Assembly: GCF_039975415.1 (NCBI RefSeq)
Contig: NZ_JBDWHD010000005.1
DNA length: 64,000 nt
Source of the DNA: Ascidiaceihabitans sp039975415
GTDB lineage: Bacteria; Pseudomonadota; Alphaproteobacteria; Rhodobacterales; Rhodobacteraceae
Strand: one strand, 5' to 3'
How positions within the stretch are numbered: the stretch's first letter is position 1; the number at the start of each line of letters is the position of its first letter. Under the pieces are notes generated by a model. The model did no database searches and was not told where the DNA came from. It was given only the letters and a program-made list of their open reading frames with translations. Below, piece after piece: positions 25,917 to 35,625 of this stretch. Both the position numbers and the translations under genes were made by a program.

Positions 25917-27206
25917 TTGACTATTCGTAACACACTTCTCACATCTTTTTCCGCGCTGGCACTGGCCGCTTCGGGCACCGCGGCCTTCGCGGACTGCGCC
26001 GACCCCATCAAGGTGGGCGTTCTTCACTCGCTTTCTGGCACTATGGCGATTTCCGAGACAACTTTGAAAGACACGATGCTGATGCTGATCGAACAGCAAA
26101 ATGCTGCCGGTGGCGTATTGGGATGTCAGATTGAAGCGGTGGTTGTTGATCCGGCGTCTGACTGGCCCCTGTTTGCCGAGAAAGCCCGTGAATTGCTGAC
26201 GGTACATGAAACCGATGTGATCTTTGGCAACTGGACATCTGTTTCCCGCAAGTCGGTTTTGCCGGTCATCGAAGAGCTGAACGGCCTGTTGTTTTACCCC
26301 GTTCAGTACGAGGGCGAAGAAAGCTCTCGTAACGTGTTCTACACCGGCGCCGCGCCAAACCAGCAAGCCATTCCTGCGGTGGATTACTTCCTTGAAGAAC
26401 TTGGCGTCGAGAAATTCGCACTGTTGGGCACGGATTATGTTTACCCGCGCACAACCAACAATATTCTGGAACAGTATCTCACAGACAACGGTATTGCCGC
26501 AGAGGACATCTTCGTCAATTACACGCCGTTTGGCCATTCCGACTGGGCGACAATTGTCGCGGATGTTGTGGCACTGGGCGAAGACGGCAAACAGGTCGGT
26601 GTGATTTCAACAATCAACGGTGACGCCAACATCGGATTTTACAAAGAACTGGCTGCCGCTGGAATTTCTGCTGACGATATTCCGGTTGTCGCGTTCTCGG
26701 TGGGCGAAGAAGAGCTGTCGGGCCTCGATACAACAAACCTTGTCGGGCACTTGGCGGCGTGGAACTACTTTATGTCTGCTGAATCGGACGCAAACGCAGC
26801 CTTCATCGACAGTTGGAAGGGTTTTGCGGGCGCAGACCGCGTCACAAACGACCCTATGGAAGCCCATTACATCGGCTTTAACATGTGGGTCGCTGCGGTC
26901 GAAGCGGCTGGCACCACAGATGTAGACGCGGTGCGCACGGCGATGTACGGGCAAGAATTCCCGAACCTGACCGGCGGTACGGCGGTAATGCTGCCAAACC
27001 ACCACTTGGCCAAGCCGGTTTTGATCGGTGAAATCACCGCAGACGGCCAGTTCGACATCATTTCTCAAACAACCGAAGTTCCGGGCGATGCATGGACGGA
27101 TTTCCTGCCAGACTCCGCCGTATTGACGTCTGATTGGAAAGAGTTGGGCTGCGGTATGTACAACACCAAAACCAAGACCTGCGTTCAGCTGACGTCAAAC
27201 TACTAA
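25917..27206 (+). CDS. urtA: Urea ABC transporter substrate-binding protein UrtA
   Basis: A 429-residue periplasmic binding protein for urea. A signal peptide (RNTLLTSFSALALAASGTAAFA) precedes the branched-chain amino-acid-type fold with DPIKVGVLHSLSGTMAISE and EGEESSRNVFYTGAAPNQQ, characteristic of UrtA. The start codon is TTG at 25917: an in-frame stop lies 15 bases upstream and no ATG comes before the signal peptide, so TTG is forced; GAGGG is upstream. A hairpin terminator follows its stop, consistent with higher expression of the binding protein than of the membrane parts. Confidence 0.96.
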   Translation: MTIRNTLLTSFSALALAASGTAAFADCADPIKVGVLHSLSGTMAISETTLKDTMLMLIEQQNAAGGVLGCQIEAVVVDPASDWPLFAEKARELLTVHETDVIFGNWTSVSRKSVLPVIEELNGLLFYPVQYEGEESSRNVFYTGAAPNQQAIPAVDYFLEELGVEKFALLGTDYVYPRTTNNILEQYLTDNGIAAEDIFVNYTPFGHSDWATIVADVVALGEDGKQVGVISTINGDANIGFYKELAAAGISADDIPVVAFSVGEEELSGLDTTNLVGHLAAWNYFMSAESDANAAFIDSWKGFAGADRVTNDPMEAHYIGFNMWVAAVEAAGTTDVDAVRTAMYGQEFPNLTGGTAVMLPNHHLAKPVLIGEITADGQFDIISQTTEVPGDAWTDFLPDSAVLTSDWKELGCGMYNTKTKTCVQLTSNY

Positions 27207-27216
27207 GTCACCTTTC

Positions 27217-27251
27217 AGGCGCACGATAGAGACGTCGTGCGCCTGTTTTTT
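27217..27251 (+). terminator. Attenuating terminator between urtA and urtB
   Basis: AGGCGCACGA (27217-27226) and TCGTGCGCCT (27235-27244) form a perfect 10-bp stem with an 8-base loop, followed by G and six Ts. It lies between urtA and urtB, so it should stop part of the transcripts after urtA and set a high UrtA to UrtBCDE ratio. Confidence 0.85.
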
Positions 27252-27272
27252 GCTCAATACCGAAAGATCACT

Positions 27273-29198
27273 ATGCGCCATATCCTCCTTGCTTTGATGA
27301 TGATGCTCGGCGGCACGCTGGCCGCATCCAGCCAGACCTTACAAACGATTTTGCAAACCCACGCCGAAGAAATCGCCAGCCCATCGCGTAATTCTGTCGG
27401 GGTGGCTTTGGATGATCTGGTCGCGTCCGGATTGCCGCAAGTCACTGAATTTTTGGAACAATGGACAAATAAAAATATCTGGCAGCGCAGTGATGGTGTG
27501 TTCTTCATTGCCAGTAAAGCCGACAAAGACCTGACGTTGACCGACATCGACACAGGTGCGCAAAGCACGGCACCCACCGAGAGTTTTACGCGCCTTAAGC
27601 CCAACGGTGGCGTGCGCCGCGTGATTGGCACGGCGCTTGTGCAATTTCAACTGTCCGACCCTGATCTGAACCGTCGCGAAACTGCCGTCGCGTCCATCGC
27701 GCGCCGCCCCGAAGCCGCGCAACTGGCGCCATTGATGGCGTCCATCGACGGTGAAACGGATGCGGCCCTAAAAACCCGCAAGATCCAACTGGCGGCCCTT
27801 TTGTCGGCACGGTTTGCGAAAACCCCGACGGACCGGATCGCAGCAATAGACGGGCTTGCCACGGACACATCAGTCGAAGCCCGCGCCGTGCTGAACCAAA
27901 TTCTATCCACATCTTCTGGCGCCGCGTTGAGCGAACCAGATGGGAATATCGCCGCAATCCTTGACCCGATGGCTGAACCAGACGCATTTTATGCAGCCTT
28001 GGTTGATGCGAGTCTTGCCCCGGCGCGCCAAACCGCTGCGGATATTCGGGGTGCCTTGGAGGCCAATATCGTTGCGGGACGTATCGGCGGGCTGCCGTTG
28101 GCGCGAATGGACGATCCTGATGTCCGTGTCGCGGCCTATGCCGCGTTGGCCGCAGACGGCACAGTGCCTGAACTGATCACCGAAGATCTGCGTGATGCGA
28201 CACTTTCTGCGTATGTTTTCTTTGCGCTTTACGACGAACCCAGTCGCGACATTACGCAGGCCGCCGAAAAGGCCCTTGCGTCCGTTGAAACCCGAGTGGC
28301 TGCCGCACAAACCGTCGATCTGACACTTGATGCCTTGTCGCTTGCGTCGATCTTTTTCCTTGCGGCCATTGGCCTTGCGATCACCTTTGGGGTGATGGGC
28401 GTGATCAACATGGCTCACGGCGAATTCATCATGATGGGCGCCTACACCGGCTATGTCGTACAGCTGTTCATCCCCAACTACACCGTGTCGATCATTGTCG
28501 CGCTGCCTTTGGCTTTTGCGGTGACTTTTGCGGCGGGTGTGGTGATGGAACGTCTGGTGATCAGGCGTCTGTATCATCGCCCGCTTGAAACGCTTTTGGC
28601 GACTTTCGGGATTTCCATAGCGCTGCAACAGATTGCCAAGAACGTCTTTGGCACCCAAGCACGGCCCCTGACATCCCCTGATTGGCTGGCGGGTGCATGG
28701 ATCGTTAATGATGTGATCCAGATCAGTTTTATTCGCATTGCAATTTTTGGAATGGCGCTGATCTTTCTGGCGCTGATCATCTATATCCTCAAACGCACGC
28801 GCTTGGGGCTTGAGGTTCGCGCCGTCACCCAAAACCCCGGCATGGCCTCGTCTATGGGGATCAACCCGAACCGGATCAATATGATGACTTTCGGGCTTGG
28901 CTCTGGCATCGCGGGGATCGCGGGGGTGGCCATTGGGCTTTATGCCAAAGTTACCTCTGAAATGGGGTCCGACTATATTGTGCAAAGCTTTATGACTGTT
29001 GTTGTGGGCGGGGTTGGCAACGTCTGGGGGACCTTGGCGGGGGCTGCGATGATTGGCTTTGGCCAAAAGGGAATTGAATGGTTGAACCCGTCCAACACCC
29101 TGGCTGCACAAACCTTTATGATCCTGTTTGTCATTCTGTTTATCCAATTTCGCCCCAAAGGCATCGTCGCCCTCAAGGGCCGCGCGGCAGGAGATTGA
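27273..29198 (+). CDS. urtB: Urea ABC transporter permease UrtB
   Basis: A 641-residue permease of the LivH type with the long N-terminal extension typical of UrtB. Residues 1-20 form a signal-like segment; about 20-340 are a periplasmic region with HEAT-like repeats (VRVAAYAALAADG); the final 290 residues are the membrane domain (LASIFFLAAIGLAITFGVMG, INMAHGEFIMMGAYTGY). I use the ATG at 27273; a GTG at 27237 lies inside the preceding terminator hairpin and is unlikely to be used. UrtC starts 2 bp after its stop. Confidence 0.95.
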   Translation: MRHILLALMMMLGGTLAASSQTLQTILQTHAEEIASPSRNSVGVALDDLVASGLPQVTEFLEQWTNKNIWQRSDGVFFIASKADKDLTLTDIDTGAQSTAPTESFTRLKPNGGVRRVIGTALVQFQLSDPDLNRRETAVASIARRPEAAQLAPLMASIDGETDAALKTRKIQLAALLSARFAKTPTDRIAAIDGLATDTSVEARAVLNQILSTSSGAALSEPDGNIAAILDPMAEPDAFYAALVDASLAPARQTAADIRGALEANIVAGRIGGLPLARMDDPDVRVAAYAALAADGTVPELITEDLRDATLSAYVFFALYDEPSRDITQAAEKALASVETRVAAAQTVDLTLDALSLASIFFLAAIGLAITFGVMGVINMAHGEFIMMGAYTGYVVQLFIPNYTVSIIVALPLAFAVTFAAGVVMERLVIRRLYHRPLETLLATFGISIALQQIAKNVFGTQARPLTSPDWLAGAWIVNDVIQISFIRIAIFGMALIFLALIIYILKRTRLGLEVRAVTQNPGMASSMGINPNRINMMTFGLGSGIAGIAGVAIGLYAKVTSEMGSDYIVQSFMTVVVGGVGNVWGTLAGAAMIGFGQKGIEWLNPSNTLAAQTFMILFVILFIQFRPKGIVALKGRAAGD

Positions 29199-29200
29199 AG

Positions 29201-30376
29201 ATGGAGCGTTCATTTTTTGCAAAAAATCCATCGGTGCTGTGGTTCCTACTAGCGCTGTCTGTGTTCACCATCGCTATGACGATCCTAAGCGAGGCCTCAG
29301 GCACGGCCATAATCTCAACCTCCTTCCTCAAAACGCTCGGCAAAACATTGTGCTTGTGCCTTGTTGCAATCGCGATGGACGTTGTCTGGGGGTATTGCGG
29401 CATCCTGAGCCTTGGGCATTTCGCGTTCTTCGGGATTGGCGGTTACGCAATCGGCATGTGGCTGATGTATGCACGCACCGAAGAGATTGTTGTGACTTCG
29501 CTTGAAAACGCGACGTTGCCGCCCACACCCGATGAGATCACCAACGCCATCGGCAGCCAAATATTCGGCGTTGTCGGCAGCTCTGACTTTCCACTTATCT
29601 GGGCTTTTTCCCATTCGTTGACGTTGCAACTTTTGGCTGTGGTAATGGTGCCCGGTGCGCTTGCGCTGGTCTTCGGGTGGCTTGCGTTTCGCAGCCGTGT
29701 CACAGGCGTTTACCTGTCGATCCTGACCCAAGCGATGACCTTGGCGCTGTCGCTGTATTTTTTCCAGAACGACACGGGGTTGCGGGGCAACAACGGGTTG
29801 TCGGGGCTGCAAAACATCCCCGGACTAGAGGCGATATCACAAGCCACGGTGTCTTTGTGGTTCTTCTGGGCGTCGGCTGTTGCCTTGGGGGCGGGCTACG
29901 TTTTGTTTGCGTGGATCACCGCAGGCAAACTTGGATCGGTCATTCGCGCCATTCGTGATGACGAGGCGCGGGTGCGGTTTCTGGGGTATCACGTTGAAGG
30001 CTATAAGCTGTTTATATTCACAATCACGGCCATTGTTGCAGGCATCGCGGGGGCGCTCTATTATCCGCAAGCTGGCATCATCAACCCCGCTGAAATCGCG
30101 CCGATTGCGTCGATCTATTTGGCGGTTTGGGTTGCGATTGGTGGCCGTGGGCGATTGTACGGGGCGGTCATTGGGGCAGCGGTCGTGTCGCTGATGTCGT
30201 CTTGGTTCACAGGCGGCGGTGCACCCGACATCAATCTTGGGTTCTACGTCATCAACTGGACGGACTGGTGGCTGGTGTTGCTTGGCCTGACGTTTGTTGC
30301 CGTGACCTTGTTTTTCCCCAAAGGCATCGGCGGCCTGTTCGATCTTTTGCACAACCGCAAAGGAGACGGGGCATGA
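29201..30376 (+). CDS. urtC: Urea ABC transporter permease UrtC
   Basis: A 391-residue LivM-type permease with eight to ten hydrophobic spans. VWGYCGILSLGHFAFFGIGGYAIGMW, GNNGLSGLQNIPG and RDDEARVRFLGYHVEGYKL are typical. The start has GGAG nine bases upstream. Its stop overlaps the urtD start (ATGA), so translation is coupled. It forms the transmembrane channel together with UrtB. Confidence 0.95.
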   Translation: MERSFFAKNPSVLWFLLALSVFTIAMTILSEASGTAIISTSFLKTLGKTLCLCLVAIAMDVVWGYCGILSLGHFAFFGIGGYAIGMWLMYARTEEIVVTSLENATLPPTPDEITNAIGSQIFGVVGSSDFPLIWAFSHSLTLQLLAVVMVPGALALVFGWLAFRSRVTGVYLSILTQAMTLALSLYFFQNDTGLRGNNGLSGLQNIPGLEAISQATVSLWFFWASAVALGAGYVLFAWITAGKLGSVIRAIRDDEARVRFLGYHVEGYKLFIFTITAIVAGIAGALYYPQAGIINPAEIAPIASIYLAVWVAIGGRGRLYGAVIGAAVVSLMSSWFTGGGAPDINLGFYVINWTDWWLVLLGLTFVAVTLFFPKGIGGLFDLLHNRKGDGA

Positions 30377-31113
30377 ACACCCTTCTCGAAGTGTCCGGCG
30401 TCAGCGTCAGCTTTGATGGCTTCAAAGCCATAAACAACCTGTCGATCCAGATCGGTGAGCCGGAATTGCGCGCCGTCATTGGCCCGAACGGGGCCGGCAA
30501 AACCACATTCATGGATATTCTGACAGGCAAGACAAAGCCCGATGAAGGACGTGTGATCTGGGGCGAAAAATCCGTGTCCCTTTTGGGGATGAACGAAAGC
30601 CAAATCGCGCAAGCGGGCATTGGGCGAAAATTCCAAAAACCCACAGTGTTTGAGGCGCAAACGGTGCGCGAAAACATCGTAATGGCGCTTAAAAACCCGC
30701 GCCGTCCGTTTGATCTGTTGTTCAAACGCGGGTCCGATGATGCAGAGGTGCGGGTGCGTGCGATCAGCGACGAGATCGGGTTGAGCGACGCATTGGATCA
30801 CATGTCGGGCGCACTTAGCCATGGCCAGAAACAATGGCTAGAGATCGGGATGCTTCTGGCACAAGATCCACGACTGTTGTTGGTGGATGAACCGGCCGCT
30901 GGCATGTCCCCGTCCGAGCGTGAACACACAACCGATCTGTTGGTCCGCGCGGCCAAAACCCGTGCTGTGGTGGTCGTTGAACATGACATGGAATTTGTGC
31001 GCCGTCTGAATTGCAAGGTGACTGTCCTGCACCAAGGCGCGGTTTTGGCTGAAGGCAGCCTTGATCATGTCACCAAAAACCAAGACGTCGTTGACGTGTA
31101 TCTGGGACGCTAA
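30373..31113 (+). CDS. urtD: Urea ABC transporter ATP-binding protein UrtD
   Basis: A 246-residue ABC ATPase of the LivG type. Walker A is GPNGAGKTT, the signature is LSHGQKQWLEIGMLL, and Walker B with the catalytic Glu is LLLVDEPAAG; the H-loop is VVVVEHDMEFV. The start overlaps the urtC stop by four bases. It powers urea uptake together with UrtE. Confidence 0.95.
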   Translation: MNTLLEVSGVSVSFDGFKAINNLSIQIGEPELRAVIGPNGAGKTTFMDILTGKTKPDEGRVIWGEKSVSLLGMNESQIAQAGIGRKFQKPTVFEAQTVRENIVMALKNPRRPFDLLFKRGSDDAEVRVRAISDEIGLSDALDHMSGALSHGQKQWLEIGMLLAQDPRLLLVDEPAAGMSPSEREHTTDLLVRAAKTRAVVVVEHDMEFVRRLNCKVTVLHQGAVLAEGSLDHVTKNQDVVDVYLGR

Positions 31114-31116
31114 ATT

Positions 31117-31812
31117 ATGCTGAGCATTGAAAACCTGACCCTTAAATACGGCCAAAGCCAAATCCTGAACGGGGTTGGCCTCAGCGCGAAAGCGGGTGAA
31201 GTCACGGCTGTGATGGGCACAAACGGTGTTGGGAAAACGAGCCTATTGAAAGCAATTGCAGGCCGTCATCCTTATGCCTCGGGCACAATGGTGCTGGATG
31301 GCAAACCCATAAGTCATTTGAACGCGTTTGATGCAGCCAAAGCGGGCATCGCTTATGTGCCACAGGGGCGTGAAGTCTTTCCGATGATGACCGTGGTCGA
31401 AAACCTCCAGACGGGGTTTGCCTGTCTGGATAAAGCAGACCACGTGGTGCCCGACGACATCTATGACCTGTTTCCGGTGTTACACGAGATGGCCGACCGG
31501 CGGGGCGGTGATTTGTCTGGCGGTCAGCAGCAACAGCTTGCGATTGCGCGCGCGTTAATCACGCGGCCAAAGGTGTTGTTGTTGGACGAGCCGACGGAAG
31601 GCATCCAGCCCAATATCATCCAGCAGATTGGCAATGTGATCCGTATCTTGTGCGAACAGGGTGATATGGCGATTGTTCTGGTCGAACAGTTCTTTGATTT
31701 CGCGTTTGATCTGGGCGATGATTTCACGGTGATGAAGCGCGGCGAAGTTGCATTCAACCGGCGCAGCGACGCCCTTGATCGCGAGACACTGTATGCGCAG
31801 GTCGCAGTTTAG
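31117..31812 (+). CDS. urtE: Urea ABC transporter ATP-binding protein UrtE
   Basis: A 231-residue LivF-type ABC ATPase. Walker A GTNGVGKTS, signature LSGGQQQQLAIARAL, Walker B VLLLDEPTEGIQPNI and the H-loop replaced by Gln (AIVLVEQFFDF), which is usual for UrtE/LivF. It is the last gene of the urtABCDE operon and stops two bases before the convergent ureG gene ends, so the two transcripts meet without a visible shared terminator. Confidence 0.95.
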   Translation: MLSIENLTLKYGQSQILNGVGLSAKAGEVTAVMGTNGVGKTSLLKAIAGRHPYASGTMVLDGKPISHLNAFDAAKAGIAYVPQGREVFPMMTVVENLQTGFACLDKADHVVPDDIYDLFPVLHEMADRRGGDLSGGQQQQLAIARALITRPKVLLLDEPTEGIQPNIIQQIGNVIRILCEQGDMAIVLVEQFFDFAFDLGDDFTVMKRGEVAFNRRSDALDRETLYAQVAV

Positions 31813-31814
31813 GT

Positions 31815-32447
31815 TTATTTCTGGGGCGCTGGGACGTCAAAACCGCCGATCTTTGACAGCAGGCTGACGACGTGGCCCGCACCGTTGCCGTTGCGCAAGC
31901 TGGTGAACACAAACGGCTTTTCACCGCGCATGCGCGCAGCGTCCCGTTCCATCACGTTAAGCGACGCGCCCACATGCGGGGCCAGATCGGTTTTATTGAT
32001 GACAAGGATGTCTGATTTGGTGATGGCAGGACCACCTTTACGGGGGATTTCCTCGCCAGCGGCGACGTCGATGACGTAGACCGTCACATCGGCCAATTCG
32101 GGGCTGAAGGTCGCTGAAAGGTTGTCGCCACCGCTTTCGATCAACACGATTTCAACGTCCGGATGGCGTCTGCGCATTTCTGCAATTGCCGCCAAATTGA
32201 TAGAGGCGTCTTCGCGGATTGCCGTGTGGGGACACCCGCCGGTTTCCACGCCGATCACGCGATCTTGGGGCAGAATTTGCATGCGCATCAACGCTTCTGC
32301 GTCTTCTTGAGTGTAGATGTCGTTGGTGATGACCCCGATAGAAAGGTCGGGATGCAGCAGCTTTGCCAGGGACGCTGTCAACGTCGTTTTGCCTGCACCA
32401 ACAGGGCCGCCGATGCCGATCCGTAAGGGTCCGTTTGAAGATGCCAT
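31815..32447 (-). CDS. ureG: Urease accessory GTPase UreG
   Basis: A 210-residue SIMIBI GTPase that drives nickel delivery into urease. The P-loop is GGPVGAGKTTLTASLAKLL, with ITNDIYTQEDAEAL, the Ni-binding region VETGGCPHTAIRED (Cys-Pro-His) and the guanine-specificity NKTDLAPHVG. It is the distal gene of the leftward ureDABCEFG operon, 11 bp after ureF. Confidence 0.97.
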   Translation of the reverse strand: MASSNGPLRIGIGGPVGAGKTTLTASLAKLLHPDLSIGVITNDIYTQEDAEALMRMQILPQDRVIGVETGGCPHTAIREDASINLAAIAEMRRRHPDVEIVLIESGGDNLSATFSPELADVTVYVIDVAAGEEIPRKGGPAITKSDILVINKTDLAPHVGASLNVMERDAARMRGEKPFVFTSLRNGNGAGHVVSLLSKIGGFDVPAPQK

Positions 32448-32458
32448 GGGATGTCCTT

Positions 32459-33103
32459 TTAAGAGCGAAAAATGCGTGAATATTGGGTTTCATGGCGCAT
32501 GGACACGATGTCGGACAGCCATGCGCAGCTGTGCAGGTCGTCCAGTGTCGCGCCAACGCAGTGTTTTGCTGTTGCCACGCAATGGGGCTTAAAGGTGGTT
32601 TGGACTTTTTGCCCATCGATCTGGCCCAGCGGAACCAGCCGCATTGCCGCAGCTATAAGGTTTCCTGTGAAGGCCTGAAGGTACATCGCTGTGGCAAGTT
32701 CCGGATCAAGCCGCAGCGTAACCGCCGCCCGACCTACGGCGACAGGATAGCAAAGCTGGCCAAGGTCGATGTTCCAAACGGCCTGAACCGTTTCGCAAAA
32801 TGCCGCCCCCTGCAAATCGGTCTCGCGCAAGCGCTCGGCGGTTCCGGCAAAGGCGCGGGCCTGGGCGTCAATCATTGGGATCGCGCCATCGTTGCCCGCG
32901 TATGCGACGTTCAGCAAGACAGCGTCAGAGCGCGCAGCACCGAATTGAAGCAGGTCAAACACCCATGCTTCCAGTGTGGCTGCTGATGTAATAACCCCGT
33001 CATTGATTGCTGTTTCCAACCCGTGTGAATAGGCAAAACTGCCGACCGGAAAGGCAGGAGATAACAGCTGCGAGAGGGTCAAAACGTCAGTGTTGGTGGT
33101 CAT
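32459..33103 (-). CDS. ureF: Urease accessory protein UreF
   Basis: A 214-residue all-helical chaperone that works with UreG and UreD on apourease. LSQLLSPAFPVGSFAYSHGLE near the N-terminus and the C-terminal MRHETQYSRIFRS are conserved. The ATG at 33103 overlaps the end of ureE by 17 bases; longer in-frame starts would run far into ureE and are not needed. Confidence 0.94.
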   Translation of the reverse strand: MTTNTDVLTLSQLLSPAFPVGSFAYSHGLETAINDGVITSAATLEAWVFDLLQFGAARSDAVLLNVAYAGNDGAIPMIDAQARAFAGTAERLRETDLQGAAFCETVQAVWNIDLGQLCYPVAVGRAAVTLRLDPELATAMYLQAFTGNLIAAAMRLVPLGQIDGQKVQTTFKPHCVATAKHCVGATLDDLHSCAWLSDIVSMRHETQYSRIFRS

Positions 33104-33560
33104 GGGCGGTTGCACCGTGTTCATGGGAATGGGTTCGGCCATGACCGTAGGCGCCACCTTCTGGGGTGAACGGTTCTTGAACAGGGGTGACAACAGCACC
33201 AAGGTGTTCCAACATATGCCCAATGACCGGATCGTTCTGGATCAGCAGACGGTGCGCTTCGATCTGGCACGGGGTATGGCGGTTGCCAATGTGCCACGCC
33301 AGTTGCACCATATCGCCCGTCACCTGCAACAAAGGCTCTTGTGCTGCGACCACCTCAATCAGGCGGCCGTCGTCAAGTTCGAAGGCATCGCCGTGATCCA
33401 GCGACGTGGTGTGCGCCAAATCAACCAAAAGCGTTTCACCATGATCGGTCGTGATGACTTTGCGCCGTAAAAAACGGTCGTCATAAGCCAGAACACATTG
33501 ATTGAACGCGCCAGACCATGTGCCCGCTTTGCGGATAACCTGAGAGATATAATCAGCCAT
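33087..33560 (-). CDS. ureE: Urease nickel chaperone UreE
   Basis: A 157-residue metallochaperone. The core has LVDLAHTTSLDHGDAF and WHIGNRHTPCQIE with the dimer-interface His of the family, and the C-terminus is His-rich (YGHGRTHSHEHGATAHDHQH) for nickel storage. Its start overlaps the ureC stop by a base and its end overlaps ureF by 17 bp. Confidence 0.95.
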   Translation of the reverse strand: MADYISQVIRKAGTWSGAFNQCVLAYDDRFLRRKVITTDHGETLLVDLAHTTSLDHGDAFELDDGRLIEVVAAQEPLLQVTGDMVQLAWHIGNRHTPCQIEAHRLLIQNDPVIGHMLEHLGAVVTPVQEPFTPEGGAYGHGRTHSHEHGATAHDHQH

Positions 33561-35299
33561 CAGAACAAGAAATACCGCTGGGCCATTGGCAATTCTGATG
33601 CAGGTTCACAGGTCAGCAATTCGCCGTCCGCGCGGACCTCGTAGGTTTCGGGGTTTATTTCCATATGGGGTGTCGCGTTGTTCAAGATCAAATCCGATTT
33701 TCCTATGTTGCGGGTGTTTTGCACCGCAACGGTTTGCTTGTTAAGGCCAAGCGTTTTCCCGATGTCATTGGCCTGCGCCGTCTCAGAGACAAAGCAAACG
33801 GCGGAGTGTTCAACGGACCGCCCAAACGCACCGAACATGGGCCGCGAGTAGACAGGTTGCGGTGTCGGGATCGACGCATTCGGGTCCCCCATTTGCGCGG
33901 ATACAATCGTACCCGCCATCAAGACCATCTCGGGTTTGACCCCGAAAAACGCAGGGTTCCACAAGACAAGATCGGCGCGTTTCCCTTCGGCGATGCTGCC
34001 AATCTCGTGGCTGATGCCGTGGGCAATGGCCGGATTGATTGTGTATTTGGCAATATAGCGCCGCACGCGGAAATTGTCGTTTTCGCCGGTTTCCTCAGAC
34101 AGCCGTCCGCGTTGTTTCTTCATCTTATCAGCGGTCTGCCATGTGCGGATCAAGACCTCGCCCACGCGGCCCATGGCCTGACTGTCGGATGCAATAATCG
34201 AAAAAGCGCCCATGTCGTGTAGGATGTCTTCGGCGGCAATGGTTTCACGCCTGATGCGGGATTCCGCAAAAGCCACATCTTCGGGGATGGATTTATCAAG
34301 GTGATGGCAGACCATCAGCATATCGAGATGTTCTTCGAGGGTGTTGACCGTGTAAGGCCGGGTCGGGTTGGTAGAGGACGGTAAAACGTGTTGTTCGCCA
34401 CAAATTTTGATGATGTCCGGGGCATGTCCGCCGCCAGCGCCTTCAGTGTGAAAGGCATGGATCGTGCGGCCTTTCATGGCCGCCACTGTGGTTTCCACAA
34501 AGCCCGATTCATTGAGGGTGTCGGTGTGGATCATCACCTGCACATCCATGTCGTCGGCCACCGATAGGCAGCAGTCGATCGCCGCAGGTGTCGTGCCCCA
34601 ATCTTCGTGAAGTTTCAGCGCACAGGCCCCGCCGTTCACCATTTCCACCAAAGCGTCCGGCTGGCTGGCGTTGCCTTTGCCCGCAAACGCAAGGTTCATC
34701 GGAAAGGCATCGGCAGCCTGCAACATGCGTCCGATGTGCCATGGGCCGGGGGTGCATGTGGTGGCCAAAGTGCCATGCGCGGGCCCCGTGCCACCGCCCA
34801 GCATCGTGGTCAGGCCAGAGTGCAGCGCGTCTTCGATCTGTTGCGGGCAAATAAAGTGGATATGGCTGTCAAATCCGCCTGCTGTCAGAATGCGCCCTTC
34901 ACCAGCGATGGCTTCGGTTCCCGGTCCGATGATGATGTCGACGCCCGGCTGCGTATCGGGGTTCCCCGCCTTGCCAATCTTGTGGATGCGCCCGTCTTTC
35001 AGCCCCACGTCTGCCTTGTAGATGCCGGAATGGTCCACGATCAGCGCATTGGTGATGACAGTATCAACTGCGCCTTGTGCACGCGTGGCTTGGGATTGTC
35101 CCATCCCGTCACGGATCACTTTCCCACCACCGAACTTGACCTCTTCGCCGTAGGTGCGACCGTTCACGCCATTGGCACGCTCTGAGGTCAAATCGCGTTC
35201 AACTTCGACAATCAAATCGGTGTCAGCAAGGCGCAGTTTGTCGCCGACGGTAGGTCCAAACATTGCAGCATAATCGGCGCGGCTGATCGTTGTCGCCAT
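33560..35299 (-). CDS. ureC: Urease subunit alpha
   Basis: The 579-residue catalytic subunit that hydrolyses urea to ammonia and carbon dioxide. Nickel ligands and catalytic residues are visible: HIH at 146/148, the Lys that is carbamylated in GGACALKLHEDWG (Lys229), MIHTDTL (His258), HAFHTEGAGGGHAPD, the flap Cys in MVCHHLD (Cys331) and the Asp ligand in IASDSQAMGRVGE. All key residues are present, so the enzyme should be active. It starts within the ureB stop (TGATG overlap). Confidence 0.98.
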   Translation of the reverse strand: MATTISRADYAAMFGPTVGDKLRLADTDLIVEVERDLTSERANGVNGRTYGEEVKFGGGKVIRDGMGQSQATRAQGAVDTVITNALIVDHSGIYKADVGLKDGRIHKIGKAGNPDTQPGVDIIIGPGTEAIAGEGRILTAGGFDSHIHFICPQQIEDALHSGLTTMLGGGTGPAHGTLATTCTPGPWHIGRMLQAADAFPMNLAFAGKGNASQPDALVEMVNGGACALKLHEDWGTTPAAIDCCLSVADDMDVQVMIHTDTLNESGFVETTVAAMKGRTIHAFHTEGAGGGHAPDIIKICGEQHVLPSSTNPTRPYTVNTLEEHLDMLMVCHHLDKSIPEDVAFAESRIRRETIAAEDILHDMGAFSIIASDSQAMGRVGEVLIRTWQTADKMKKQRGRLSEETGENDNFRVRRYIAKYTINPAIAHGISHEIGSIAEGKRADLVLWNPAFFGVKPEMVLMAGTIVSAQMGDPNASIPTPQPVYSRPMFGAFGRSVEHSAVCFVSETAQANDIGKTLGLNKQTVAVQNTRNIGKSDLILNNATPHMEINPETYEVRADGELLTCEPASELPMAQRYFLF

Positions 35300-35616
35300 C
35301 AGAGGTCTCCCATGACTTTGGTGTTGAAGCCAAAGATCCGGCGTGCGCCTGATATTTCGATCAGGTTCACTTCGCGCCGCTGTCCCGGCTCAAAACGCAC
35401 AGCTGTTCCGGGCGCAATATCAAGGCGGCGGCCATAGGCGGCATCACGATCAAAATCCAAGGCGGCATTGCTTTCGGCAAAATGATAGTGGCTTCCGATC
35501 TGAACCGGACGATCACCGGTGTTGGCAACCATCAAAGTAATTGCCTCGCGGCCTTCGTTCAGGATCAGGTCGCCATCGGCGGGGAAAAGTTCACCTGGAA
35601 TGATTTTGGGGGACAT
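35299..35616 (-). CDS. ureB: Urease subunit beta
   Basis: A 105-residue structural subunit. KIIPGELFPADGDLILNEGR, VGSHYHFAESNAALDFDR and GARRIFGFNTKVMGDL are the family pattern (with GSHYHF the standard core). It is a separate gene rather than fused to ureA, as is usual in bacteria. Its stop overlaps the ureC start, and it lies 9 bp after ureA. Confidence 0.97.
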   Translation of the reverse strand: MSPKIIPGELFPADGDLILNEGREAITLMVANTGDRPVQIGSHYHFAESNAALDFDRDAAYGRRLDIAPGTAVRFEPGQRREVNLIEISGARRIFGFNTKVMGDL

Positions 35617-35625
35617 CAGCGTCTC

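Noticed and set aside
27903..29231. A 442-codon frame antisense to urtB
   Set aside because: It is rich in His, Arg, Gln and Asn without hydrophobic core pattern and covers a clear urtB gene.
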